A stretch of DNA of 5,524 nucleotides from assembly GCA_012033095.1 (NCBI GenBank), contig JAAUPO010000195.1:1-5524 (forward strand), read 5' to 3'. Positions 1 through 5,420 of this stretch are shown one piece after another; position 1 is the stretch's first letter; every line of letters begins with the position of its first letter. Under the pieces are notes generated by a model. It was given only the letters and a program-made list of their open reading frames with translations. It ran no database searches and was not told the origin of the DNA. The translations under genes and the position numbers were made by a program. This stretch comes from Synechococcaceae cyanobacterium RL_1_2. GTDB taxonomy: Bacteria > Cyanobacteriota > Cyanobacteriia > Cyanobacteriales > JAAUPO01.

Positions 1-97
1 GACCCATTAGGCCATGTAAAGAAAAGTTGGCAGGGTTCTCCAGTTCAAGATAGTTATAGTTAAGGGCTGTTTATCAAGTCCATTGCATTTGCCTTTT

Positions 98-180
98 GCC
101 CCCTTAAATCTCCCAACTTTGGGGGACTTTTAATAATTTTTCAGGCATTTCTCCCCCAGCATTGGGGACAGGGGGGCTTT
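98..180. repeat. G/C-run hairpin cluster downstream of lysC, possible terminator
   Basis: Runs of C and G alternate here and can fold in several ways. CCCCA at 154-158 pairs with TGGGG at 163-167 around a 4-base loop. TCCC at 111-114 can pair with GGGA inside the G run near 122-126. GCCCCC at 98-103 can pair with GGGGGC at 172-177 and close the whole block. The block begins about 13 bases past the lysC stop codon, so it may end lysC transcription, but no clear U tract follows the stems in the minus-strand direction. The C-run/AAAT/G-run composition resembles the hairpin inside the miniature elements at 2254, 3740 and 5255, but the GGACTTACGC ends of those elements are absent. It could be a decayed relative or an independent repeat. 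Bases 1-97 show nothing I can support. Confidence 0.45.
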
Positions 181-192
181 ATAAATCAGCTC

Positions 193-1332
193 TTAAAGAT
201 CTAACTCAAAGGCTTTATGAATGACTTTAACTGCTTGAATTGCCTGGATTTGGGGGATCATGCAGCTAATTTTTATTTCTGAGGTGGTAATCATCAAAAT
301 ATTGATGTTTTCTTGGGCTAACGCAGAAAATAACCTCGCCGCAATCCCTGGTTGACCGATCATCCCGGAACCAACAATACTCACTTTGGCCACATCGGTT
401 TCGACCACAATTTCTGTTTCCGCCATTAATTCTGGTTTGAGGGCATTAATGGTGGTTACGGCTAAATTGCTTTGATCTTGATCGATGGTGAATACTAAAT
501 CCCTGGTTTGCTGGCCGTTAATTTGGCGGGTACGTTCAGATTGCACAATCATGTCCACACTAATTTTCGCCGCAGCTAATACGCTAAAAATTTTCGCTGC
601 CATGCCGACGCGATCGGGCACATTGAGAATGGCTACATGGGCTTGATTTTGGTCTAACGCGACCCCCCGTAAAGCTATTAAGTCCGTCTGGGGAGCCTTG
701 GGAGTAGCAGAGGAATGATCAATCTCAAAGGTCTGGCAAAGGGTATTGATGGCTGTTGCTGCATCTGCTTGATCGATGACACAACTGAGTTTTATTTCTG
801 AGGCCGCAATCATTTGAATGTTAATCCCGGCGGTGGCTAGGGCTGAAAACATTTCCGCTGCAATTCCTGGCCGCCCAATCATCCCGGCTCCTCGAATGGA
901 AACTTTCGCGATCGCTTGGTCGGTGGCCACGGTACCCAATTCTCCTTGACCCAGTTGGGCTGCAATGCCATGGGTAAGGGTTGCTGTGGTTGCTAAGCTA
1001 TCCGGAGCTACGGTGAATACAATGTCATTGCTATTGCCATCATGGATGGATTGAATAATTAAATCCACATCAACCCCCGCTTGGGCCACATGGTTAAACA
1101 GTTCACTTGCAATGCCAGGGCGATCGGGAATTTGACTAATGGCCACCTTCGCTTGATTCAGGTCTAATTCCACTCCATCCACGGCCTTAGATAACTCTAA
1201 GCCATCACCGATGTCTAATTTGGCTGGATTATTGGTCACAATGGTAGTGCCCGGCTCCTCTGTCCAACTCGATCGCACCACCAATGGCAACGCATAATTA
1301 CGGGCTAATTCCACGGCGCGGGGATGGAGCAC
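193..1332 (-). CDS. lysC: C-terminal lysC segment: end of kinase domain plus four ACT domains
   Basis: This is the downstream part of the broken lysC, open for 379 codons from a GTG. It starts inside the conserved (V)LHPRAVE motif, so it holds the last part of the kinase fold and then two ACT pairs, at about 61-135, 141-205, 231-305 and 313-379. Repeats 1 and 3 share the pattern AKVAIS-x-IPDRPG / AHVAILNVPDRVG. Repeats 2 and 4 share AKVSI-x-G-x-GMIG-x-PGIAA and SEIK-x-SC. This is a tandem duplication of an ACT pair, the regulatory module that binds lysine and/or threonine in this family. An AGGGG lies five bases before the GTG, and the upstream frame stops 32-34 bases inside this one. Reinitiation could therefore give a free regulatory polypeptide if the frameshift is real. 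I regard it as part of one gene, not a separate one. Confidence 0.8.
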   Translation of the reverse strand: MLHPRAVELARNYALPLVVRSSWTEEPGTTIVTNNPAKLDIGDGLELSKAVDGVELDLNQAKVAISQIPDRPGIASELFNHVAQAGVDVDLIIQSIHDGNSNDIVFTVAPDSLATTATLTHGIAAQLGQGELGTVATDQAIAKVSIRGAGMIGRPGIAAEMFSALATAGINIQMIAASEIKLSCVIDQADAATAINTLCQTFEIDHSSATPKAPQTDLIALRGVALDQNQAHVAILNVPDRVGMAAKIFSVLAAAKISVDMIVQSERTRQINGQQTRDLVFTIDQDQSNLAVTTINALKPELMAETEIVVETDVAKVSIVGSGMIGQPGIAARLFSALAQENINILMITTSEIKISCMIPQIQAIQAVKVIHKAFELDL

Positions 1333-1966
1333 GTTCGCCCCTAAACCTCGCTAGCTCTAGCATTTCATCACAGGTGATTTTCTCTAATAATTTGGCCTCT
1401 GGTACTTGGCGGGGATCCGTACTCAAAATGCCGGACACATCGGTATAAATTTCACATTTTTCCGCTTCTAACGCCACCGCCAAAGCCACTGCCGAAGTGT
1501 CAGATCCTCCCCGGCCTAGGGTGGTAATTTCTAAATCATCGCCGCTGCTAATGCCTTGGAATCCTGCTACCACTACCACTTGACCGTGATCTAAATGTTT
1601 ACGTAGGCGCTCGGTTTTAATATCTAAAATGCGGGCATGGCTATGGTGGGCCTCCGTCACAATACCCACTTGGGCTCCGGTGAGGGAAATCGCTGGTTGG
1701 CCTAATTCTTGGAGGGCCATGGTTAATAACGCGATCGATACCTGTTCCCCCGTGGCTAATAACATATCCATTTCCCGCATACTGGGGTTGGAAGTAATTT
1801 GTTGGGCTAAATCTACCAATTGATCTGTGGTTTTTCCCATTGCCGAGACTACCACTACCACGCTATGGCCAGCGGCCACCGTCCGTTTGACCCTGCTCGC
1901 CACCGCTTGAATCCGTTCTACACTTCCAACGGAAGTCCCACCGAATTTTTGCACCACAATTGTCAT
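193..1966 (-). CDS. lysC: Aspartate kinase with four ACT domains, interrupted by a +1 frameshift
   Basis: Aspartate kinase phosphorylates aspartate to 4-phosphoaspartate, the first committed step towards lysine, threonine, methionine and diaminopimelate, in the cytoplasm. The first open frame (1966 to 1298) gives 222 residues with the kinase signatures KFGGTSVGS (7-15), TGEQVS (72-77), GFQG (135-138), TTLGRGGSD (148-156), DVSG (176-179) and TDPR (183-186). After ELA (204-206) the reading becomes a foreign tail that stops at 1298. One base fewer near 1343-1347 restores the expected LGA-x-VLHPRAVELARNY and continues through the ACT region to a TAA at 193-195. The repaired protein is 590 residues, close to the roughly 600 usual for cyanobacterial aspartate kinases. 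The ATG at 1964-1966 is preceded by AGGAGT, eleven bases upstream. The gene faces away from cobW. Conservation on both sides of the break argues for a sequence error or a very recent lesion. Confidence 0.93.
1343..1347 (-). other. lysC: Frameshift site in lysC (one extra base)
   Basis: On the coding strand the bases read GCG AGG TTT AGG GGC. Removing one G gives AGT TTA GGG GCG (Ser-Leu-Gly-Ala), and removing one T gives AGG TTA GGG GCG (Arg-Leu-Gly-Ala). Either restores the frame. Serine fits the usual ELASLGA of the family better. The position cannot be narrowed further without a related sequence. Confidence 0.85.
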
Positions 1967-1977
1967 GTTTGTTGTTT

Positions 1978-1983
1978 ACTCCT
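1978..1983 (-). promoter_or_regulatory. Ribosome binding site of lysC
   Basis: AGGAGT on the minus strand lies eleven bases before the lysC ATG. It supports that start, and the protein begins directly with the conserved kinase strand MTIVVQKFGG. Confidence 0.65.
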
Positions 1984-2047
1984 ATTTGATGCCCTCAAAA
2001 GAAAACCCTAGCTAGAAAAGATTAACCTAAACTTTCCTAATGTTAAA

Positions 2048-2064
2048 GTCCTAACTACTAGGAC
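2048..2064. promoter_or_regulatory. Small perfect inverted repeat in the lysC leader
   Basis: GTCCTA and TAGGAC are separated by five bases, 82-98 bases upstream of the lysC start. On the minus strand TTGTCC (2061-2066) and TAACAT (2040-2045) could be weak -35 and -10 boxes with a 15-base gap, so the palindrome may overlap a promoter. TAGGAC is also how the miniature elements of this window begin, so it could instead be a remnant of one. The bases between here and the element at 2254 also contain GGGAT-AAAA-ATCCC (2143-2156) and a 9-base direct repeat, ACGGTAAGG, at 2136 and 2199. No gene is visible there. Confidence 0.25.
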
Positions 2065-2253
2065 AAAAGTTGCGCCGAAAAACCATATAGTCTTTTGGAA
2101 TAATGATGGGAAACAAATACAGCTAAAATCATTCTACGGTAAGGGATAAAAATCCCATACTAAATCAAATTCACTATAAATAGGTCGGAGAGCTTTAGAC
2201 GGTAAGGATTACAACCTATTTCCCTAGAGTGACTGTGAGGCAAAGGCTTAAGT

Positions 2254-2374
2254 AGGACTTACGCACAAACCCCCTAAATCCTCCAAATTTGGTGGCCTTG
2301 TTTGGGCGATTGTCCCCAAACATCCCCAAACGTCATGGTTCCCAGGAGAGAATCGAAATTTTTGCGTAAATCCT
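2254..2374. mobile_element. 121-bp miniature inverted-repeat element, copy A
   Basis: The element begins AGGACTTACGCAC and ends TTTGCGTAAATCCT, which are terminal inverted repeats of each other with a mismatch. Its whole length matches the element at 5255-5365 in reverse orientation, including the shared inner strings CGATTGTCCC, CATGGTTCC and GAATCGAAATTTTTGCG. It codes for nothing, so if mobile it depends on a transposase elsewhere. Copy A carries a 10-bp tandem duplication (CCCCAAACAT at 2314, CCCCAAACGT at 2324) that copy C lacks, and this explains most of the length difference. It lies in the gap between the divergent lysC and cobW genes, about 165 bases before cobW. No clear target duplication is visible. 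The flanking AGGCTT (2244) and AAGCCT (2382) are inverted, not direct. Confidence 0.8.
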
Positions 2375-2424
2375 GAATTTAAAGCCTGCCGATTGATAAT
2401 CCTTAAAATGAAGTTCAATGGCCC

Positions 2425-2455
2425 CAAACTTTCCCCATATTGAGCAAAAAGTTTG
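2425..2455. promoter_or_regulatory. Inverted repeat upstream of cobW, possible operator
   Basis: CAAACTTT (2425-2432) and AAAGTTTG (2448-2455) form a perfect 8-bp inverted repeat with 15 bases between, about 85-115 bases before the cobW start. Its right half overlaps TTGAAG (2453-2458), which with TAATGT (2477-2482) and an 18-base gap could be a cobW promoter. I do not recognise the site as that of a known regulator. No cobalamin riboswitch or clear zinc-repressor palindrome is visible upstream of cobW. Confidence 0.25.
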
Positions 2456-2539
2456 AAGCTGAAACAATTTGTAAAATAATGTAGCGGTTTAAGAATTGTG
2501 ATTAGATAAGGAATTTAACGTTAATTTGGTTTGGGTTAT

Positions 2540-3572
2540 ATGCATAAAATTCCTGTTACTGTCATTACCGGATTCTTAGGGGCCGGTAAGACTACGTTGA
2601 TTCGTAATTTATTGCAAAATAATGGCGGGCGGCGGATTGCGGTGTTGGTGAATGAGTTTGGGGAAGTGGGAATTGATGGGGAAATTTTGCGAGGTTGTCA
2701 GGTGTGTGATGGGGATGATGGGAACTTTAACATTGTGGAGTTGGCAAATGGTTGTCTTTGTTGCACGGTGCAGGAGGAATTTTTGCCGACCATGCAGGAG
2801 ATTGCTAAAACGTAAAGAACAGCTTGATTTTATTGTGATTGAGACTTCTGGTTTGGCGTTACCTAAACCTTTGATCCAGGCGTTTCGTTGGCCGGAAATT
2901 AGGACTGGGGCGACGGTGGATGGGGTGATTACGATCGCGGATGCCCAGGCCTTAGCAAGTGGCCAATTAGTGGGGGATTTAACAGCTTTAGAGGCCCAAC
3001 GCCAGGAAGATGAGAGCTTAGATCATGAAACACCGATCGAGGAATTATTTGAGGATCAATTGGCCTGTGCGGATTTAGTGTTGTTAACTAAAAATGATTT
3101 ATTGGATGAAGCGCAACAAACCCAAGTAAGGCAATGGTTACAGGGTGAAATTAGTCCAGGCGTTAATATTATTTCCTGTGAAAATGGTCAAATTTCCCCA
3201 GAGATCTTGTTGGGATTTAATGCGCAGGTTGAAGATGATTTAGAAAATCGTCCTAGTCACCATGACCACGAGGAAGACCATGAGCATGACGATCACATTA
3301 ATTCGGTTTACCTTGAGTTGGATCAATCTTGGGAACGGGACTTATTAATCCGTAAATTGGAAACGATCGCGAAAACCCAAGAAATCTATCGCATTAAGGG
3401 ATTTGCCGTTATCTCCGATAAACCTATGCGCTTAGTGGTACAAGGGGTGGGAACCCGGTTTGATAGTTTCTTCGATCGCCCATGGCAACCGGAGGAAAAG
3501 CCTAAAACATCCTTGGTTTTTATTGGTAATGATCTGGATAAACAGACAATAAAAATGGCTTTAACGGCCTAA
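2540..3572 (+). CDS. cobW: CobW-family (G3E) GTPase with His-rich loop, interrupted by a +1 frameshift
   Basis: This belongs to the COG0523/G3E GTPases, which use GTP hydrolysis in metal insertion or metal trafficking; CobW itself is tied to cobalamin synthesis and relatives to zinc. The repaired protein is 343 residues. It shows the Walker A loop GFLGAGKTT (11-19), NEFGEVGID (38-46), the family's metal-binding CxCC in GCLCC (71-75), ETSG (101-104), the guanine-specificity TKND (183-186), a His/Asp/Glu-rich loop (about 240-252) and the C-terminal CobW domain (about 254-343). The first frame stops at 2813-2815 just after MQE. One base fewer between 2801 and 2810 gives KRKEQLDFIVIETSG and runs to TAA at 3570-3572. 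I start it at ATG 2540, because MHKIPVTVITGF matches the family and a longer start would need TTG at 2531. No strong ribosome binding site is seen. The metal delivered cannot be told from the sequence. Confidence 0.9.
2801..2810 (+). other. cobW: Frameshift site in cobW (one extra base)
   Basis: GAG ATT GCT AAA ACG TAA ends the first frame. Dropping one A from the AAAA run (2807-2810) gives ATT GCT AAA CGT AAA (Ile-Ala-Lys-Arg-Lys). Dropping the A at 2801 gives TTG CTA AAA CGT AAA (Leu-Leu-Lys-Arg-Lys). Both lead into the conserved EQLDFIVIETSG. The homopolymer run is the simpler place for a sequence error. Confidence 0.85.
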
Positions 3573-3609
3573 TACTCGATGGCGTAAGTTCAGGCTCCAG
3601 TGCTCAATT

Positions 3610-3737
3610 AGCAGTAGATAGTATGGTAGTGCTAAAGCTGTAAGGATATTTAAACCCAGGATAATTGATTATCACGGGGTTTAATCTTCCTGATCCTTAC
3701 ATGTATAAGACTACCGATAGTATTATTTCTTACTGCT
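3610..3737. repeat. Older palindrome surrounding the 91-bp element
   Basis: AGCAGTA (3610-3616) and TACTGCT (3731-3737) are perfect inverted repeats outside the target duplications. With the element and one GATAGTAT removed, the site becomes AGCAGTA, a 15-base AT-rich loop, then TACTGCT. The element would then sit in the loop of an earlier 7-bp hairpin downstream of cobW, perhaps its original terminator. A 7-bp match could also be chance. Confidence 0.4.
3625..3715. mobile_element. 91-bp miniature inverted-repeat element with 8-bp target duplication
   Basis: The element starts GGTAGTGCTAAAGC and its reverse complement starts GGTAGTCTTATACA. Over the first 23 bases the two ends agree at 18 positions, ending in TGTAAGGAT (3639-3647, paired with 3693-3701). 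Inside it TTAAACCC (3650-3657) pairs with GGGTTTAA (3677-3684), and the centre is GATAATTGATTATC (3660-3673). The same 8 bases, GATAGTAT, flank it directly at 3617-3624 and 3716-3723, as expected for a target duplication. There is no coding capacity. The GGT start and 8-bp duplication recall IS1-family ends, whose left end begins GGTGATGCT, but I infer this from memory and have not aligned it. It lies 52 bases past cobW and may fold as one long hairpin able to end transcription from both convergent genes. Confidence 0.75.
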
Positions 3738-3739
3738 TT

Positions 3740-3797
3740 GGGATTTACGCACAAGTCCCCCAAATTTGAAGGATTTAGGGGGCTTGCCCGTCAGTCC
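3740..3797. mobile_element. 58-bp shortened relative of the 121-bp element, copy B
   Basis: It starts GGGATTTACGCACAAG, like the ACGCACAA end of copies A and C, and ends CAGTCCT. The middle is a near palindrome: AAGTCCCCCAAAT (3753-3765) pairs at 11 of 13 positions with ATTTAGGGGGCTT (3772-3784). The CGATTGTCCC and CATGGTTCC strings of the longer copies are missing, so this looks like an internal deletion form. It lies almost against the 91-bp element, between the convergent ends of cobW and purB, and may help end transcription. The remaining bases up to purB hold only a small hairpin, GTGtCCTA/TAGGCAC at 3830-3848, touching the purB stop codon. Confidence 0.6.
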
Positions 3798-3847
3798 TAA
3801 TAGGGCTTGGTTTTGCTAGGTTATGGTCAGTGTCCTATCGTTAGGCA

Positions 3848-5143
3848 CTAAATACCCAGGCGTTGATAGATGTGATCTAGGTTTTTCAGATCATTTTGGG
3901 GATCAAAACAATGATCAATTTCCCCAGGGGAAAGATGGGATTGCACCTGGGGATCGGCTTTAACAAGGGCTTGAAAATCGCCGCCGGGTCGGTTCCATGC
4001 TTGGTGGGCTAGGGTTTGGACAATTTTATAAGCATCCTCCCGGCCTACACCTTTACCCACTAAAGCGAGTAATACTTTTTGGCTAAAGATAACCCCGCCA
4101 TAAATATTCATATTGCGCTCCATATTTTCGGGGTACACCAACAGATTTTTGATTAAGCCGGTGGTTTGCTTCAACATGAAATGGATCAAAATACAGCTAT
4201 CGGCTAATACAACCCGCTCGACGGAACTATGGGAAATGTCCCGCTCATGCCATAGGGCCACGTTTTCTAGGCTGGCCATAGCGTTCCCCCGAATGATGCG
4301 GGCCATGCCAGTTAAACGTTCCGATTTAATGGGATTCCGCTTGTGGGGCATAGCAGAGGAGCCTTTTTGACCAGGGGAAAAGTATTCCTCTACTTCGAGC
4401 ACATCACTGCGCTGTAAATTTCTGATTTCCACCGCAAACCGTTCGATCGAGGCGGCCAGTAATGCTAATTGATTCATAAAATTAGCGTGGCGATCGCGGG
4501 AGATCACCTGGGTCGAAGCCGTATCTGGCTCTAAACCTAATTTTTGACAAGCGATCGCTTCCACTTGGGGATCAATATTGGCATAGGTGCCCACCGCCCC
4601 AGAGATCTGACCCACCGCAATTTCTTTTCTGAGGGCCACTAAGCGATCGCGGTTGCGTAACATTTCCGCTAACCATCCAGCCAATTTAAAGCCAAAGGTG
4701 ATGGGCTCAGCGTGGATACCATGGGATCGGCCCACCATGACCGTTTCCCGATGTTGTTGGGCTTGGTAACGGATGGCTTGAATTAATTCTTCCACACATT
4801 CCAAAATCAAGTTCAAACTAGAAATCATCTGGAGGGCCAGGGCCGTATCCAACATATCAGAGCTAGTCATACCCAAATGAATATAACGACCCGCCTCCCC
4901 AACGTACTCATTGACATTGGTCAAAAAAGCAATGACATCGTGGCGTACTTCCTGCTCAATTTCCAAAACCCTTGCTACGTCAAACCTGGCTTTTGCTTTA
5001 ATTTCCTCCACCGCTTCCATCGGAATTTTGCCCAATTCAGCCTGGGCCTCACATACAGCAATTTCCACTTTAAGCCAAGTATCGAGCTTAGCTTCATCAG
5101 TCCAAAGATTTCCCATTTCGGGTAAGGTATAGCGTTCGATCAC
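3848..5143 (-). CDS. purB: Adenylosuccinate lyase
   Basis: This cytoplasmic enzyme of the fumarase/aspartase superfamily removes fumarate twice in purine synthesis: from SAICAR to give AICAR and from adenylosuccinate to give AMP. From the chosen start it has 431 residues, the normal length for the bacterial class. Visible motifs are IERYTLPEMG (2-11), RHD (67-69), TSSD (93-96), GRSHGIHAEP with the catalytic histidine 141 (138-147), QISGAVGT (179-186), the signature loop GSSAMPHKRNP with the catalytic serine (261-271) and ERDISHSSVER (300-310). I place the start at the GTG at 5141-5143, because the family usually begins MIERYTLPEMG; a weak AGAAGAAA precedes it. An in-frame ATG at 5219-5221 would add 26 residues that resemble nothing in the family and run into a palindrome. 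The gene is intact, unlike its two neighbours, and converges on cobW. It contains three GCGATCGC octamers. Confidence 0.96.
   Translation of the reverse strand: MIERYTLPEMGNLWTDEAKLDTWLKVEIAVCEAQAELGKIPMEAVEEIKAKARFDVARVLEIEQEVRHDVIAFLTNVNEYVGEAGRYIHLGMTSSDMLDTALALQMISSLNLILECVEELIQAIRYQAQQHRETVMVGRSHGIHAEPITFGFKLAGWLAEMLRNRDRLVALRKEIAVGQISGAVGTYANIDPQVEAIACQKLGLEPDTASTQVISRDRHANFMNQLALLAASIERFAVEIRNLQRSDVLEVEEYFSPGQKGSSAMPHKRNPIKSERLTGMARIIRGNAMASLENVALWHERDISHSSVERVVLADSCILIHFMLKQTTGLIKNLLVYPENMERNMNIYGGVIFSQKVLLALVGKGVGREDAYKIVQTLAHQAWNRPGGDFQALVKADPQVQSHLSPGEIDHCFDPQNDLKNLDHIYQRLGI
4490..4650. repeat. Cluster of three HIP1 octamers (GCGATCGC) inside purB
   Basis: Perfect copies lie at 4490-4497, 4551-4558 and 4643-4650. 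Further copies are at 908-915 in lysC and 5511-5518 near the right end, with near copies such as CGATCGCG at 2932 and 3364. Such density is typical of many cyanobacterial genomes and is the main base-level clue to the host. Confidence 0.85.
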
Positions 5144-5206
5144 GATTTCTTCTGTGTGGTTTTCCCAAAAATTAACAATCTTCCATCCTACCCCACCACC
5201 ATCCCG

Positions 5207-5250
5207 ATCCAGATCAATCAAATGCTGATAATTAGTTGATTGATCTGGAT
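5207..5250. promoter_or_regulatory. Perfect 15-bp inverted repeat upstream of purB
   Basis: ATCCAGATCAATCAA (5207-5221) and its exact reverse complement TTGATTGATCTGGAT (5236-5250) are separated by 14 bases. The repeat lies 64-107 bases upstream of the chosen purB start and ends four bases before the miniature element at 5255. It overlaps the alternative in-frame ATG at 5219-5221. As DNA it could be an operator; as RNA it would form a stable stem in the purB leader. No U tract follows it, so a terminator is unlikely. I do not recognise a known regulator site. Confidence 0.5.
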
Positions 5251-5254
5251 TGAC

Positions 5255-5365
5255 AGGACTTACGCAAAAATTTCGATTCTGTCCTAGGAACCATGATGTT
5301 TAGGGACAATCGTTCAAGCAAGTCCCCTAAATTTGGGGATTTAGGGAGCTTTGTGCCTAAGTCCT
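5255..5365. mobile_element. 111-bp miniature inverted-repeat element, copy C, inverted relative to copy A
   Basis: The element begins AGGACTTACGCAAAAATT and ends GTGCCTAAGTCCT. Its reverse complement follows copy A along its full length, apart from the 10-bp duplication found only in copy A and scattered base changes. An internal stem pairs AGTCCCCTAAAT (5321-5332) with ATTTAGGGAGCT (5339-5350) apart from two bases. It has no coding capacity and no clear target duplication. It sits just upstream of purB; its near end reads TTGCGT on the minus strand and could act as a -35 box, but I see no convincing -10 box at the right distance. Confidence 0.8.
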
Positions 5366-5420
5366 ATTTGAGCAATTTTAAGGAAAATCCAAGAAAATTA
5401 CCGCTGTAGGTTCAGGAAAA

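Noticed and set aside
1..63. Open plus-strand frame from the window edge to a TAA at 61-63, which could be the tail of an upstream gene.
   Set aside because: Only 20 codons, with no recognisable protein sequence; a run this long is common by chance.
98..180. CRISPR-like repeats suggested by the recurring C-run/G-run units across the window.
   Set aside because: The units are dispersed palindromes with unequal spacing, not an array with regular spacers.
1629..2011. Plus-strand open frames across the start of lysC.
   Set aside because: They run antisense to a strongly conserved kinase domain and have no plausible product.
2375..2539. Cobalamin riboswitch upstream of cobW.
   Set aside because: No B12-box sequence or matching set of stems could be found, and the leader is short.
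2794..2815. Programmed +1 frameshift in cobW, prompted by AGGAG upstream of the TAA as in release factor 2 genes.
   Set aside because: The spacing from AGGAG to the stop is about twice that of the release factor 2 site, the stop is TAA and not TGA, and a short A run gives a simpler explanation.
4113..5132. Plus-strand open frames within purB.
   Set aside because: Antisense shadows of purB without start signals or recognisable sequence.
5144..5221. N-terminal extension of purB by 26 residues from the ATG at 5219-5221.
   Set aside because: The extension matches nothing expected in the family, and the ATG lies within an inverted repeat; the GTG at 5141-5143 gives the usual protein start.
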